Source: Syntrophaceae bacterium PtaB.Bin038
GTDB lineage: Bacteria; Desulfobacterota; Syntrophia; Syntrophales; UBA2192
DNA: 8,017 nucleotides
NCBI GenBank assembly: GCA_002067855.1
Contig: MVQS01000429.1
Span: forward strand, 1 to 8,017
Direction of reading: 5' to 3'
Shown: positions 1-6,252 of the stretch, one piece after another
Numbering within the stretch: position 1 is the stretch's first letter
How the letters are laid out: each line of letters starts with the position of its first letter
The notes under the pieces: model-generated
Told to the model about the DNA's origin: nothing
Seen by the model: the letters and a program-made list of their open reading frames with translations, nothing else
The model's database searches: none
Translations under genes and position numbers: made by a program

Positions 1-243
1 CAGGGCGCTGAGGGCCTCCTTCTGGCTCACGGGCTCGCCGTAGTGGCGGTCGAACTTGATGCGGCCCTTCGAGCCGGCCTCGATCCTGTCCAGCATCTCC
101 TCCACCACGAGAAAGCGCATGTGGCCCTTCGGGTAAACCGACTCGTAGATCAGCGTGAACGGCTTGTCCTGCGCCGTCGCGGCGGGCGCGCCCGCGAGGA
201 CGGCAAACACGAACAAGGCCACAACGATGAGAATTCGTTTCAT
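1..243 (-). CDS. dctP: TRAP transporter solute-binding protein, DctP family (N-terminal part, cut by window edge)
   Basis: This is the first 81 codons of a secreted binding protein. It would capture an organic acid (usually a carboxylate) in the periplasm and pass it to the DctQ/DctM membrane subunits, with uptake driven by an ion gradient. Residues 1-24 form a classic Sec signal peptide: MKR, then a hydrophobic run, then an AATA-Q cleavage-like site. The mature start resembles DctP proteins: a beta-strand, 'YPKGHMRFLVVEEMLDRIE', then 'GRIKFDRHYGEP', matching the family's H-x-x-x...GR-[VI]-K/D-F pattern. The ATG at 243 has a strong AGGAGGT ribosome site six bases upstream. It is the last visible gene of the minus-strand string and lies 65 bases after the dctM remnant. 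The rest of the protein, and perhaps intact DctQ and DctM genes, lie beyond the left edge. The family call is firm from this short piece; the substrate is unknown. Confidence 0.85.
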   Translation of the reverse strand, partial: MKRILIVVALFVFAVLAGAPAATAQDKPFTLIYESVYPKGHMRFLVVEEMLDRIEAGSKGRIKFDRHYGEPVSQKEALSAL

Positions 244-286
244 GACTCTACCTCCTTTTTTCCGGCAACCGGTCTATCGCATATCC

Positions 287-310
287 GCAAGCGCCCTTGC
301 AAGCGCCCTC
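287..310. repeat. 12-bp tandem duplication
   Basis: Two head-to-tail copies of GCAAGCGCCCT(T/C) sit at 287-298 and 299-310, with one mismatch at the last base. The pair begins in the dctM-remnant/dctP gap and overlaps the first two bases of the remnant's stop codon. It looks like a small slippage duplication. No function is inferred. Confidence 0.6.
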
Positions 311-539
311 ACTGCATCATGGACGGCAGCCACAGCGAAATTTCCGGGAAGCCCATCAGCAGCGCCATGACGATCAGCTCGCCGATCAGCAGGATGCAGG
401 CGCCCTTGAACACCTCCTCCAGGGGAAGCCGCGAGACCTGGCTGACGATGAAGCAGTTGAGGCCCACGGGCGGCGTGATGAGCCCGATCTCGGCCGGGGC
501 CGCGAGGACTGCGACGCGCGTGATCGTGCTGCTCTTCAT
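309..539 (-). pseudogene. dctM: Remnant of TRAP transporter large permease (DctM C-terminus only)
   Basis: The 76-residue product matches only the extreme C-terminus of DctM, a membrane protein of about 430 residues with many helices. Residues 17-29 (EIGLITPPVGLNC) are the signature near the last DctM helices. They are followed by an amphipathic stretch (LPLEEVFKG), a final membrane helix (about 46-66) and the usual 'FPEISLWLP' ending. About 80% of the permease is missing, so it cannot transport on its own. It nevertheless keeps an ATG at 539 with a GGAGG ribosome site about six bases upstream, and an intact frame. The first 8-16 residues may come from the start of another or the same gene, as expected after an in-frame internal deletion. 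A TTG at 593 would extend the frame but overlaps the CoA-transferase stop and has no better ribosome site. It sits 50 bases after the CoA-transferase and 65 before dctP. Alternatives are a translated microprotein or an assembly deletion. Confidence 0.75.
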
Positions 540-589
540 GCCGTGCCTCCTGTACTCATCCGTTTTTCCCGGCGGCACACCGCGCCGCC

Positions 590-1807
590 TCAACCGGCCT
601 GGACGACCCGTTTGTCGAACAGGGCCGATATCTCCTCGCGGCTGTACCCCAGTTCGCCCAGGATCTCTTCGCTGTGCTCACCGGGGCGGGGCGGCAGGCG
701 ACGGATCTCCGCGGGCGTGTCCGACCACTCGGTGGGCGAGCGCATCAGGCGGATCTTCCCCTCGCTGGGATGTTCCAGGACCCGGTAGAAATCCGTGGCG
801 ATGAGGTGCGGGTCCCGCAGCAGCGTTTCCAGGGTGTGCAGGGGGGCGACGGGGATGTCGGCGGCCGTCAGCAGCCCGATCCACTCGGCCGTGGTGCGCG
901 TCCGGAAGATCTCCGCCGCCAGCCCGTAGAGCTCGTTGATGCACTGGGTCCGGCCGGCCAGGGTCCGGTAGCGCGGGGTGGAGCGGAACTCGTCGGCCCG
1001 TCCGGCCAGGGTAAAAAACGTCTCCCAGTGCTTGTCGTTGTAGATGACGGCGCAGACGTAGCCGTCCTTCGTCGCGTAGGGCCTGCGCTCGGGCGCCAGG
1101 ATCCTGACATACCCCGCGGGACCCAGGGCGGGTATGAATGTCTCGCCGTAGAGGTTGTCGCCCAGGAGGAACTGGACCATGGTCTCGAACATGGGGATAT
1201 CGATGGCCTGGCCTTCGCCCGTGCGCTCGCGGTGGAAGAGTGCGGTCGTGATGGCGCCCACGGCGTAGATCCCCGTGGTGCGGTCGCAGAAGTTGACGGG
1301 GAAGTAGCGGGGCACGTCGCCCGACATCTGCGCGAAGGTCGCGGAGTAACCGCTGATCCCCTGGATGAGGTCGTCGTAGGCGGGTTGCGCCGCGTAAGGG
1401 CCCCCGCGGCCGAAGCCGAACATGCCGGCGTAGATCACCCCGGGGTTGAGCCTGCGGACCTGTTCGTACCCCAGGCCGAGCCTTTCCATGGCCTGGGGCC
1501 GGATGTTGTAAGCCATTACATCGGCATTGCTGCACAGTCGCAACATCGCCTCGAGGCCCTCGGGTTTCTTGAGGTCCAGCAGGATGCTGCGCTTGTTGCG
1601 GTTGAGCTGCAGGAAGAGGGGTCCCATGCCCTTCGTGCGCGACGGGCCCACGAAGCGCATGGGGTCGCCCCCCGGGGGCGCCTCGACCTTGATCACGTCG
1701 GCGCCGAAGTCGCCCAGGATCTGCGTGGCGTAGGGCCCCATCACGATTGTCGTGAGGTCGACAACGCGGATCCCCTCGAGTGCCCGTTTCATGGTTGGCT
1801 CCGCCAT
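590..1807 (-). CDS. Family III (CaiB/BaiF) CoA-transferase
   Basis: This cytoplasmic enzyme would move CoA from an acyl-CoA donor to a carboxylic acid, activating the acid for degradation. The 405-residue length is normal for the family. Near the N-terminus, 'LEGIRVVDLT', 'GPYATQILGDFGADVIKVEAPPGGDPMR' (residues 24-51) and 'NRNKRSILLDLK' (70-80) are the CoA-binding-fold signatures. 'GRGGPYAAQPAYDDLIQGISG' (about 133-153) contains the catalytic aspartate position, Asp145 by analogy with formyl-CoA transferase and CaiB. 'RTGEGQAIDIPMFE' (195-208) is also typical. I chose the ATG at 1807, which follows GGAGG by eight bases; an ATG at 1792 is also possible. A longer frame back to 1870 would overlap the cupin and is unlikely. 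It lies 31 bases after the cupin, so the two are very probably co-transcribed. Substrates cannot be assigned; the neighbouring TRAP genes suggest an imported carboxylate. Confidence 0.92.
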   Translation of the reverse strand: MAEPTMKRALEGIRVVDLTTIVMGPYATQILGDFGADVIKVEAPPGGDPMRFVGPSRTKGMGPLFLQLNRNKRSILLDLKKPEGLEAMLRLCSNADVMAYNIRPQAMERLGLGYEQVRRLNPGVIYAGMFGFGRGGPYAAQPAYDDLIQGISGYSATFAQMSGDVPRYFPVNFCDRTTGIYAVGAITTALFHRERTGEGQAIDIPMFETMVQFLLGDNLYGETFIPALGPAGYVRILAPERRPYATKDGYVCAVIYNDKHWETFFTLAGRADEFRSTPRYRTLAGRTQCINELYGLAAEIFRTRTTAEWIGLLTAADIPVAPLHTLETLLRDPHLIATDFYRVLEHPSEGKIRLMRSPTEWSDTPAEIRRLPPRPGEHSEEILGELGYSREEISALFDKRVVQAG

Positions 1808-1838
1808 CCCTTTTGCCTCCGTCGCCGCCTCTCGCCGA

Positions 1839-2216
1839 TCATGCGCGCAAGGCCTGCTGTGGGTTCTCATGGTAGGGCGGCGAGTAGATCACGAGGACCT
1901 TCACCGGATGGTCGCTGACGACGGCGAAGATGTGGGGCTCCCCGGCGGGAAAGAAGCAGCACTCGCCCGGCCCGATCTCGCGCTTGTAGCCGGCCACTTC
2001 GACATGCGCCCGCCCCTCGAGGATGTAGCAGACCTGCTCGAGACCGGGGTGGACATGTGGAAGGGCGCCGGGGCCCTTTTCGAGGACGCCGAGTACGACC
2101 TCGAGATTCCTCGCGCCGTTATCGGGGCCTATGAGCCTGCGGTTCTGTGTGCCCACGTGGTTCTTGGGGCTGTAGGCCGGCACACTCTCCGGCCGGACAA
2201 AATACCTCGATTCCAT
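1839..2216 (-). CDS. Small single-domain cupin protein
   Basis: The 125-residue protein has one conserved cupin barrel. Motif 1 is at about residues 48-69: GPG, then ALPHVHPGLE, ending in ILEG, with metal-ligand candidates His54, His56 and Glu60. Motif 2 is at about 82-98 (GPGECCFFPAGEPH), with candidate ligand His95. All four usual metal ligands are therefore present, so it can plausibly bind a divalent metal. Small cupins of this kind act as dioxygenases, isomerases, decarboxylases or ligand sensors, and sequence alone does not separate these. The ATG at 2216 follows GGAGGAGGG at good spacing. It is the first gene of the string, about 97 bases downstream of the predicted sigma-54 start. In this context it may act on the same substrate as the CoA-transferase or bind it; that is inference. 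Confidence 0.88.
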   Translation of the reverse strand: MESRYFVRPESVPAYSPKNHVGTQNRRLIGPDNGARNLEVVLGVLEKGPGALPHVHPGLEQVCYILEGRAHVEVAGYKREIGPGECCFFPAGEPHIFAVVSDHPVKVLVIYSPPYHENPQQALRA

Positions 2217-2324
2217 GGTAGCCCTCCTCCGTCGACGCCGCCCCGCAAGTGAGCCGATGCGGGACTTCGATGCAGGATGGGATGAGCGGGGTGCGTCAGG
2301 CCGCGACGTCTGCCCGATGCATCC

Positions 2325-2338
2325 GCAAGATACATGCC
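2325..2338 (-). promoter_or_regulatory. Sigma-54 (-24/-12) promoter for the cupin/CoA-transferase/TRAP string
   Basis: Reading the minus strand, GGCATG-TATC-TTGC fits the RpoN consensus TGGCAYG-N4-TTGCW. It has the invariant GG (2338-2337) and GC (2326-2325) at the required ten-base spacing. The mismatches are the flanking A for T before GG and G for A/T after GC. Transcription would begin near 2313, leaving about 97 bases before the cupin start. A sigma-54 activator gene lies immediately upstream on the same strand, which strengthens the assignment. Confidence 0.75.
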
Positions 2339-2387
2339 TGGTCGTGGCGTCCCGGAACGGGGATGGGCGTCTGAGAATCGTCCCGTC

Positions 2388-2403
2388 TTTCCCTGTAGGG
2401 AAA
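2388..2403. repeat. Perfect inverted repeat, possible activator site
   Basis: TTTCCC-TGTA-GGGAAA is a perfect palindrome with a four-base centre. It is centred about 80 bases upstream of the predicted sigma-54 start, within the usual range for enhancer-binding proteins. Six-base arms at this spacing also arise by chance, so the role is a suggestion based on position. Confidence 0.35.
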
Positions 2404-2514
2404 TAATCTTTTATATCGGCAATTTGATGAGAGGAAGGCGCGGGCAGGGGCGGATTCGTTGCCTGCCTTTCGGAGGCATCGCGGAGGCTGTGGCGGGTAA
2501 AAAATATTCTTTAT

Positions 2515-2532
2515 AGTCCAATTTACTGGACT
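2515..2532. repeat. Perfect inverted repeat in AT-rich DNA, possible upstream activator site
   Basis: AGTCCA-ATTTAC-TGGACT is a perfect palindrome. It is bracketed by a second pair of inverted arms, AATATTC (2503-2509) and GAATATT (2542-2548). It lies about 210 bases upstream of the predicted sigma-54 start and 60 bases past the activator stop codon. It could be a binding site for the Fis-type helix-turn-helix of the neighbouring activator. On the minus strand the hairpin is followed twelve bases later by a T-run, so a weak terminator for the activator gene is the alternative. Confidence 0.4.
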
Positions 2533-2591
2533 GATACGGAGGAATATTGGTCCTTAAATGTCGCAAGTATTCAATATTGATATGTTTCCAA

Positions 2592-4079
2592 CTATTTAGA
2601 CTTTTTACCCTTTAATTCTTGATTATTAGAATCATTTTTACCGATATCGAGCTGTTTGATCTTGTTGTACAGGGTTGCCTTCGAGATCCCGAGGTCGTGG
2701 GCGATGACCTTCTTTGACTCGGTCGACTTGCCGCAATCCTTCAATCGCTCAAGGATCACCTTGCGCTCGAAGTCCCGGACCAGTTCCGCCAGCGTTGCGG
2801 CCCGCCGCCCCGCGGTCATCGACTCCAGGCTAAGGGCCCTCGGCAGGTGGTGGCCGGCGATGACGGAATCGTCGGCCATCTGGGCTGCGAACTCGATGGT
2901 GTGGATCAGCTCCCGTACGTTGCCGGGCCAGCGATACGTCGAGAAGATCTCGTAGACCCCGGGGGTGAAAGAGAGCCGGCGCATCATCTTGCGGCCGCAC
3001 TGGACCAGGAAATGATCGGCCAGCACGCGGATGTCGGCGCCGCGCTCCCGCAGCGGCGGGATATGGATGTTGAGGACCCAGAGACGGTAGTAGAGATCCT
3101 GCCGGAACTCGTTTTCCTCGACCATGCGACTCAGGTCCCGGTTGGTCGCCGTGATCACCCGGACGTCGAGCGGGGTCTCCTGGGTGTCCCCCACGCGGCG
3201 GATCGTCCGCTCCTGCAGGACCCGGAGAAAGCGCCCCTGCATCTCGGGGGTCAGCTCGGCGATTTCGTCGAGGAAGATCGTCCCGCCGTCGGCGATCTCG
3301 AAGAGGCCGACCTTGCCCCCTTTCCGAGCGCCCGTGAAGGCTCCCTCGACATAGCCGAACAGTTCACTCTCCAGCAGCGAAGGCGACAGGGCGGCGCAGT
3401 TGACCGTGACGAAGGGCCCCGTTGCGCGATCGCCGGCGTTGTGGATGGCCTGGGCGAGAATCTCCTTGCCCGTCCCGCTCTCGCCCGAGATCAGGATGTC
3501 GTTGCCGCCGCGGGCGAATCGTCTCGCCAGTTCGACGACCCGCAGGATGCCGTCGCTTGCGCCGACGATGTCGTCGAAGGTGTAGCGTGCGGGGTAGGCG
3601 TGGTTGACGATGGCCTTCAGGCGGTCGGTCTGGCGGAGAATGCGCTGCAGTTCCTTCGAGAGGCGCTCGACCTCGGTGATGTCCCTGAAGACGCCGATGC
3701 CGCCCTTGATCTTGCCGTCCAGCACGATCGGCGCGAGGTCCACGACGTAATCGATGTCCCCCTCGCGTCGGAACACGCCCGACAGGGGCTTCCCTGAACG
3801 TACCACGTCGGGCAGCCTCGCGCCGGGCCGCACGTCCCGCAGCCGGCGGCCCAGGATCCTGTCGCGGGGCACGCCGGTGATGCGCGTGTACTCGTCGTTT
3901 AGATACCGAACGACGAACTCGTCGTCGATGATCATCACCCCGTTGTTGATGGAGTCCAGAATACTGAGCAGCCACCGGATCGACTCTTCCGGGGACTCGA
4001 GGACGTCCTTGAGGGTGTCGATGTCACTGAGGGCGTTTTCGTTCGGCGTCACCGCGGGGGTTTCCTTCTGGACCGGCAT
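2592..4079 (-). CDS. PAS-domain sigma-54-dependent transcriptional activator (AAA+, Fis-type HTH)
   Basis: This enhancer-binding protein would hydrolyse ATP to open sigma-54 promoters. In the 495-residue form, a PAS sensor domain spans about residues 35-135 (ILDSINNGVMIIDDEFVV, then YLNDEYTRITG), followed by a short helical linker (135-165). The AAA+ domain (about 168-400) has Walker A GESGTGKE (199-206), the sigma-54 contact loop GAFTGA (246-251), Walker B GGTIFLDE (265-272) and PPLRERGADI (341-350). The C-terminal Fis-like helix-turn-helix is at about 455-478 (AHDLGISKATLYNKIKQL), followed by a lysine-rich tail. There is no receiver domain, so it is probably ligand- or redox-sensing through PAS. 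The start is uncertain: the ATG at 4079 has no ribosome site, a TTG at 4121 is in frame, and a GTG at 4052 follows AGAAGGA by ten bases. It probably controls the sigma-54 promoter just downstream. Confidence 0.93.
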   Translation of the reverse strand: MPVQKETPAVTPNENALSDIDTLKDVLESPEESIRWLLSILDSINNGVMIIDDEFVVRYLNDEYTRITGVPRDRILGRRLRDVRPGARLPDVVRSGKPLSGVFRREGDIDYVVDLAPIVLDGKIKGGIGVFRDITEVERLSKELQRILRQTDRLKAIVNHAYPARYTFDDIVGASDGILRVVELARRFARGGNDILISGESGTGKEILAQAIHNAGDRATGPFVTVNCAALSPSLLESELFGYVEGAFTGARKGGKVGLFEIADGGTIFLDEIAELTPEMQGRFLRVLQERTIRRVGDTQETPLDVRVITATNRDLSRMVEENEFRQDLYYRLWVLNIHIPPLRERGADIRVLADHFLVQCGRKMMRRLSFTPGVYEIFSTYRWPGNVRELIHTIEFAAQMADDSVIAGHHLPRALSLESMTAGRRAATLAELVRDFERKVILERLKDCGKSTESKKVIAHDLGISKATLYNKIKQLDIGKNDSNNQELKGKKSK

Positions 4080-4104
4080 GGGACACGATGAAGCAGTAGC
4101 ACAT
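4024..4104 (-). other. Possible 26-codon leader frame overlapping the activator start
   Basis: An ATG at 4104 follows AAGGAA by eight bases, a better ribosome site than any of the activator's own start candidates except perhaps the GTG at 4052. It opens a 26-codon frame (start MCYCFIVSHAG) in a different frame from the activator and ends at a TGA at 4024-4026, inside the activator gene. It may be a leader whose translation affects the activator, or simply a chance frame. No homology is recognised. Confidence 0.2.
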
Positions 4105-4133
4105 CCGGGCCGTTCCTTCAATGCACAGATCAG

Positions 4134-4161
4134 TTTTGAGTTGAGAGTTATGAGTTTTGAG
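4134..4161. repeat. Four-unit heptanucleotide repeat, consensus TTNTGAG
   Basis: On the plus strand, four contiguous seven-base units can be read: TTTTGAG, TTGAGAG, TTATGAG and TTTTGAG. All end in GAG and begin with TT. The tract lies 13 bases upstream of the earliest possible start of the activator (4121) and downstream of the RNB remnant. Short tandem heptamers like this are known from several bacterial groups. No function is assigned here. Confidence 0.65.
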
Positions 4162-4178
4162 TCAAAGCAGGAGGCCGT

Positions 4179-4310
4179 TCAGCGCCCGCCGTCCCGCGTG
4201 AAATCGATGCAGCCCTGCTCGACGTCGGTGCGCACGAGACGGACGCGCAGGCGGTCGCCCGCGTCGAGGCCCGGGAAGACCGTCCGGTCACGGTCGAAGG
4301 CGTCCGACCC
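4179..4310 (-). pseudogene. C-terminal remnant of an RNB-family (RNase II/R-like) exoribonuclease
   Basis: An open stretch on the minus strand ends at TGA 4179-4181. Its last residues read 'GLDAGDRLRVRLVRTDVEQG' and then 'CIDFTRDGGR'. This pattern (GDR-[VL]-RV-x-LV-x-TD, then G-x-IDF) is how many RNB-domain ribonucleases end, in their OB/S1-like tail. Nothing upstream supplies the catalytic RNB domain: the frame is open only back to the TAA that also ends the MscS gene (4374-4376), about 65 codons in all, with no convincing ribosome site and no ATG. It is best read as the broken end of a lost gene. The match is short and from memory of the family, so another OB-fold protein is possible. Confidence 0.45.
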
Positions 4311-4373
4311 GGATGCCCGGCGACAGGCGGCAGGGATCGGCAAAGACACGGGCAAGCGTGAACCTGATCCCTG

Positions 4374-6149
4374 TTACCTGGTGTCTTCCGGGCTCACTTT
4401 CTTCTCCTGCATCACCGACCCCTCGGGCGGGTAGTCGAGCGTGCCCTCGAGCTGCGAAACCCTCACGGGCCGGTGATCCGGGAAGGGCAGCTCGCCCTCG
4501 CGCCTCCAGCGGTCGACCCTCTCGGCGGCCTCGCGGCCCTTCTCCGCGTCGAGCCCGCCGTCTTTGGCCATGTAGAGGGTCCGCGAGGGGAATGCGAAAC
4601 CGCTGCCGCTCGCCGCGACGAGGTCCATGATGCGCAGCAGCAGGTCCTCCTGGACGGCGAGGAACTCCGCGACCTCGGTCTCCACGATTTGGGCGAAGAT
4701 TTCCACGTCGAGCGAGGATGCCCCGAAGGCGACAAGCCGCGCGCGGGCCGTCGAGGAGTCCACGCGGGGGTGGCGGTACAGCAGCTCGCGGATCGAGGTC
4801 AGGAGGAAGCGCAGCTGGTCCGCCGTGGTCTCGTAACGCAGGTTCAGGGTGTGCCGGAAGAGGAACCGGTCGCGCAGGGCGAAGTTCTCGATGCTCACCG
4901 CCGAGAGCTGCCCGTTGGGGATCGACACGACCGTGCGGTTGAGGGTCCGGATCAGGGTCGAGCGCAGGCCGATATGCTCCACGGTGCCCATGTGCTCCCC
5001 CGCCTTGCAGAAATCGCCCAGGCGGATGGGCTTGTCCCAGACGAGGAAGACGCCGCCGAAGAAGTTCTCGATGGTCTTCTGGGCGGCGAAGGCCACGGCG
5101 ATGCCGCCGACGCCGAGACCGGCCACCACGGCCGCGACGTTGATCCCCGCGAAGTAGGTGAGGACGAACACGAGCCCGACGACGACGGCCAGGAGCTTGA
5201 GCAGCGTCGCCGTGAGGCGGACGATCGCATTGGCGGCCGCAGGCCGCCGCCGCTCGATGATTTCGGCGCCCGAGTCGATCAGGTGGATGGCGAGCCACAT
5301 CAGGCCCACGACGGCCATCGTCGAAGCCACGAAGACCCAGAAGATCTGACCCAGCAGCGAGAACGCCACCCGGGAGTAGACGTAGAGGACCCCGGACGCG
5401 AAGATGAGCCGCAGGGGGTTCTTCGCCCGATGAAGCTTCCCCATGATCGCCTCGTCGTAGCGCCTGCGCAGGGTCTCCCTCACCGCGGCGGACAGCAGGG
5501 CCGTGATCGCCCAGCCGATCAGGAACGCCAGGGGAAGCATCAGGGCCGCCACGACCCAGCGGTAGAGGGGTTGCCCGGCGACGCGGGTCTCCGTCACGGC
5601 CGCGGGGAGCTTCCGCTCGAGCCAGGGGATGTCCACCTCCTCGTAGATCTGCGGCACCAGCTTCAGGGTCTCCGAGGCGAAGAGCCAGACGGGGGGGTTG
5701 TTCTCCTTCTGGACGCGCTCGAGCAGGATCCTGTACTCGCCCCTTCGGGTCTTGACGGTGCCCACCTTCTCGCGGTTGACGGGAAGGCCGTCGTTGAGGT
5801 TCCCCTCGGGCTTGCCGCTCAGCGCGACCGCCGAGACCGACACGGCCATGTCGAGAATGTACTCGAGCTCGGCGGCCAGCTGCTGGGCCCGCTTGCCCGT
5901 CTGGCGCGTGTCGAGGTAGTCGACGGCCCGCTCGTGGTCCCCTCGCTGCATCGCACGGATGAACCCCAGCACGGTCCCCTGCGGGGTGCTGCGCCCCAGG
6001 GGGTCGTCGTAGGTCGCCTCGGCCGGCGCGGGACCCGCTTGCGGCGCCGCCGGAGCGGCCTTTTCGGCGGCGTGGGCGCCGGCGGCGATCACGACGGCGA
6101 CCAGAACCGCCAGGCCCAATCGGAGTGCCCAAGTTCCAAGGGTGGCCAT
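4374..6149 (-). CDS. MscS-family mechanosensitive ion channel with periplasmic N-terminal domain
   Basis: The 591-residue inner-membrane protein should open under membrane tension and release solutes on osmotic downshock. Residues 1-27 form a signal peptide (AGAHA-A cleavage-like). Residues 28-195 are an extracytoplasmic, mostly helical domain with no family I can name. Membrane helices follow at about 198-222, 246-268, 271-294 and 312-334. The pore helix is glycine/alanine-rich (GLGVGGIAVAFAAQKTIENF, 344-363). The beta domain follows, with 'GDFCKAGEHMGTVEHIGLRS' (378-397), 'IRTLNRTVVSIPNGQLS' (400-416) and 'IENFALRDR' (420-428), then the alpha/beta C-terminal domain. It is about twice the length of E. 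coli MscS and closer in style to the larger family members. The ATG at 6149 follows GGGAGG by five bases. It is transcribed divergently from the chemoreceptor, and the next coding material downstream is only the RNB remnant. Confidence 0.93.
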   Translation of the reverse strand: MATLGTWALRLGLAVLVAVVIAAGAHAAEKAAPAAPQAGPAPAEATYDDPLGRSTPQGTVLGFIRAMQRGDHERAVDYLDTRQTGKRAQQLAAELEYILDMAVSVSAVALSGKPEGNLNDGLPVNREKVGTVKTRRGEYRILLERVQKENNPPVWLFASETLKLVPQIYEEVDIPWLERKLPAAVTETRVAGQPLYRWVVAALMLPLAFLIGWAITALLSAAVRETLRRRYDEAIMGKLHRAKNPLRLIFASGVLYVYSRVAFSLLGQIFWVFVASTMAVVGLMWLAIHLIDSGAEIIERRRPAAANAIVRLTATLLKLLAVVVGLVFVLTYFAGINVAAVVAGLGVGGIAVAFAAQKTIENFFGGVFLVWDKPIRLGDFCKAGEHMGTVEHIGLRSTLIRTLNRTVVSIPNGQLSAVSIENFALRDRFLFRHTLNLRYETTADQLRFLLTSIRELLYRHPRVDSSTARARLVAFGASSLDVEIFAQIVETEVAEFLAVQEDLLLRIMDLVAASGSGFAFPSRTLYMAKDGGLDAEKGREAAERVDRWRREGELPFPDHRPVRVSQLEGTLDYPPEGSVMQEKKVSPEDTR

Positions 6150-6160
6150 AGAATCCTCCC

Positions 6161-6185
6161 TGCCGGGTTTCTTCCGGCCCCGGCA
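6161..6185 (-). other. mRNA hairpin abutting the MscS ribosome-binding site
   Basis: TGCCGGG (6161-6167) and CCCGGCA (6179-6185) are perfect seven-base arms around an 11-base loop. On the minus strand the hairpin ends directly against the GGGAGG ribosome site of the MscS gene. It could affect ribosome access. It could also be fortuitous in such GC-rich DNA. Confidence 0.3.
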
Positions 6186-6215
6186 TGCATTTTGCTGAAA
6201 AACGTCGAGGGCATA

Positions 6216-6245
6216 GAATTCCCCGCATCGGGGTGCCGGGAATTC
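6216..6245. repeat. Inverted repeat with GAATTCCC arms
   Basis: GAATTCCC (6216-6223) and GGGAATTC (6238-6245) are perfect eight-base arms. A competing internal hairpin is possible (CCCCG-CAT-CGGGG, 6221-6233). No T-run follows on either strand, so it does not look like a terminator. It is close to the hairpin at 6253-6271, and the pair may be part of an interspersed repeat. Confidence 0.45.
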
Positions 6246-6252
6246 GGAGGCT

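Noticed and set aside
43..804. A 253-codon plus-strand frame across dctP, the dctM stub and the CoA-transferase end
   Set aside because: It runs antisense through three separate minus-strand genes and has no recognisable domain.
1808..1870. Longer CoA-transferase start at 1870
   Set aside because: It would overlap the cupin gene by 32 bases, the added residues do not look like the family, and the ATG at 1807 has a better ribosome site.
674..1918. A 414-codon plus-strand frame opposite the CoA-transferase
   Set aside because: It is antisense to a strongly supported gene and shows no family resemblance; a GC-rich shadow frame.
2401..2430. IHF site between the possible activator sites and the sigma-54 promoter
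   Set aside because: I looked for WATCAA-N4-TTR on both strands and found only partial matches (an ATCAA core with the wrong downstream half).
2503..2532. Intrinsic terminator for the activator gene formed by AGTCCA/TGGACT and the following T-run
   Set aside because: The stem is short and only half GC, and the T-run starts about twelve bases after it. An activator site is equally or more likely, so no terminator was listed.
2847..3797. A 316-codon plus-strand frame opposite the sigma-54 activator
   Set aside because: It is antisense to a gene with full AAA+ motifs and its residue pattern mirrors the activator codons.
4331..4373. Eight-base inverted repeat (CAGGGATC/GATCCCTG) directly after the MscS stop codon
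   Set aside because: The 27-base loop and lack of a T-run do not fit a terminator, and several such repeats are expected by chance in 8 kb.
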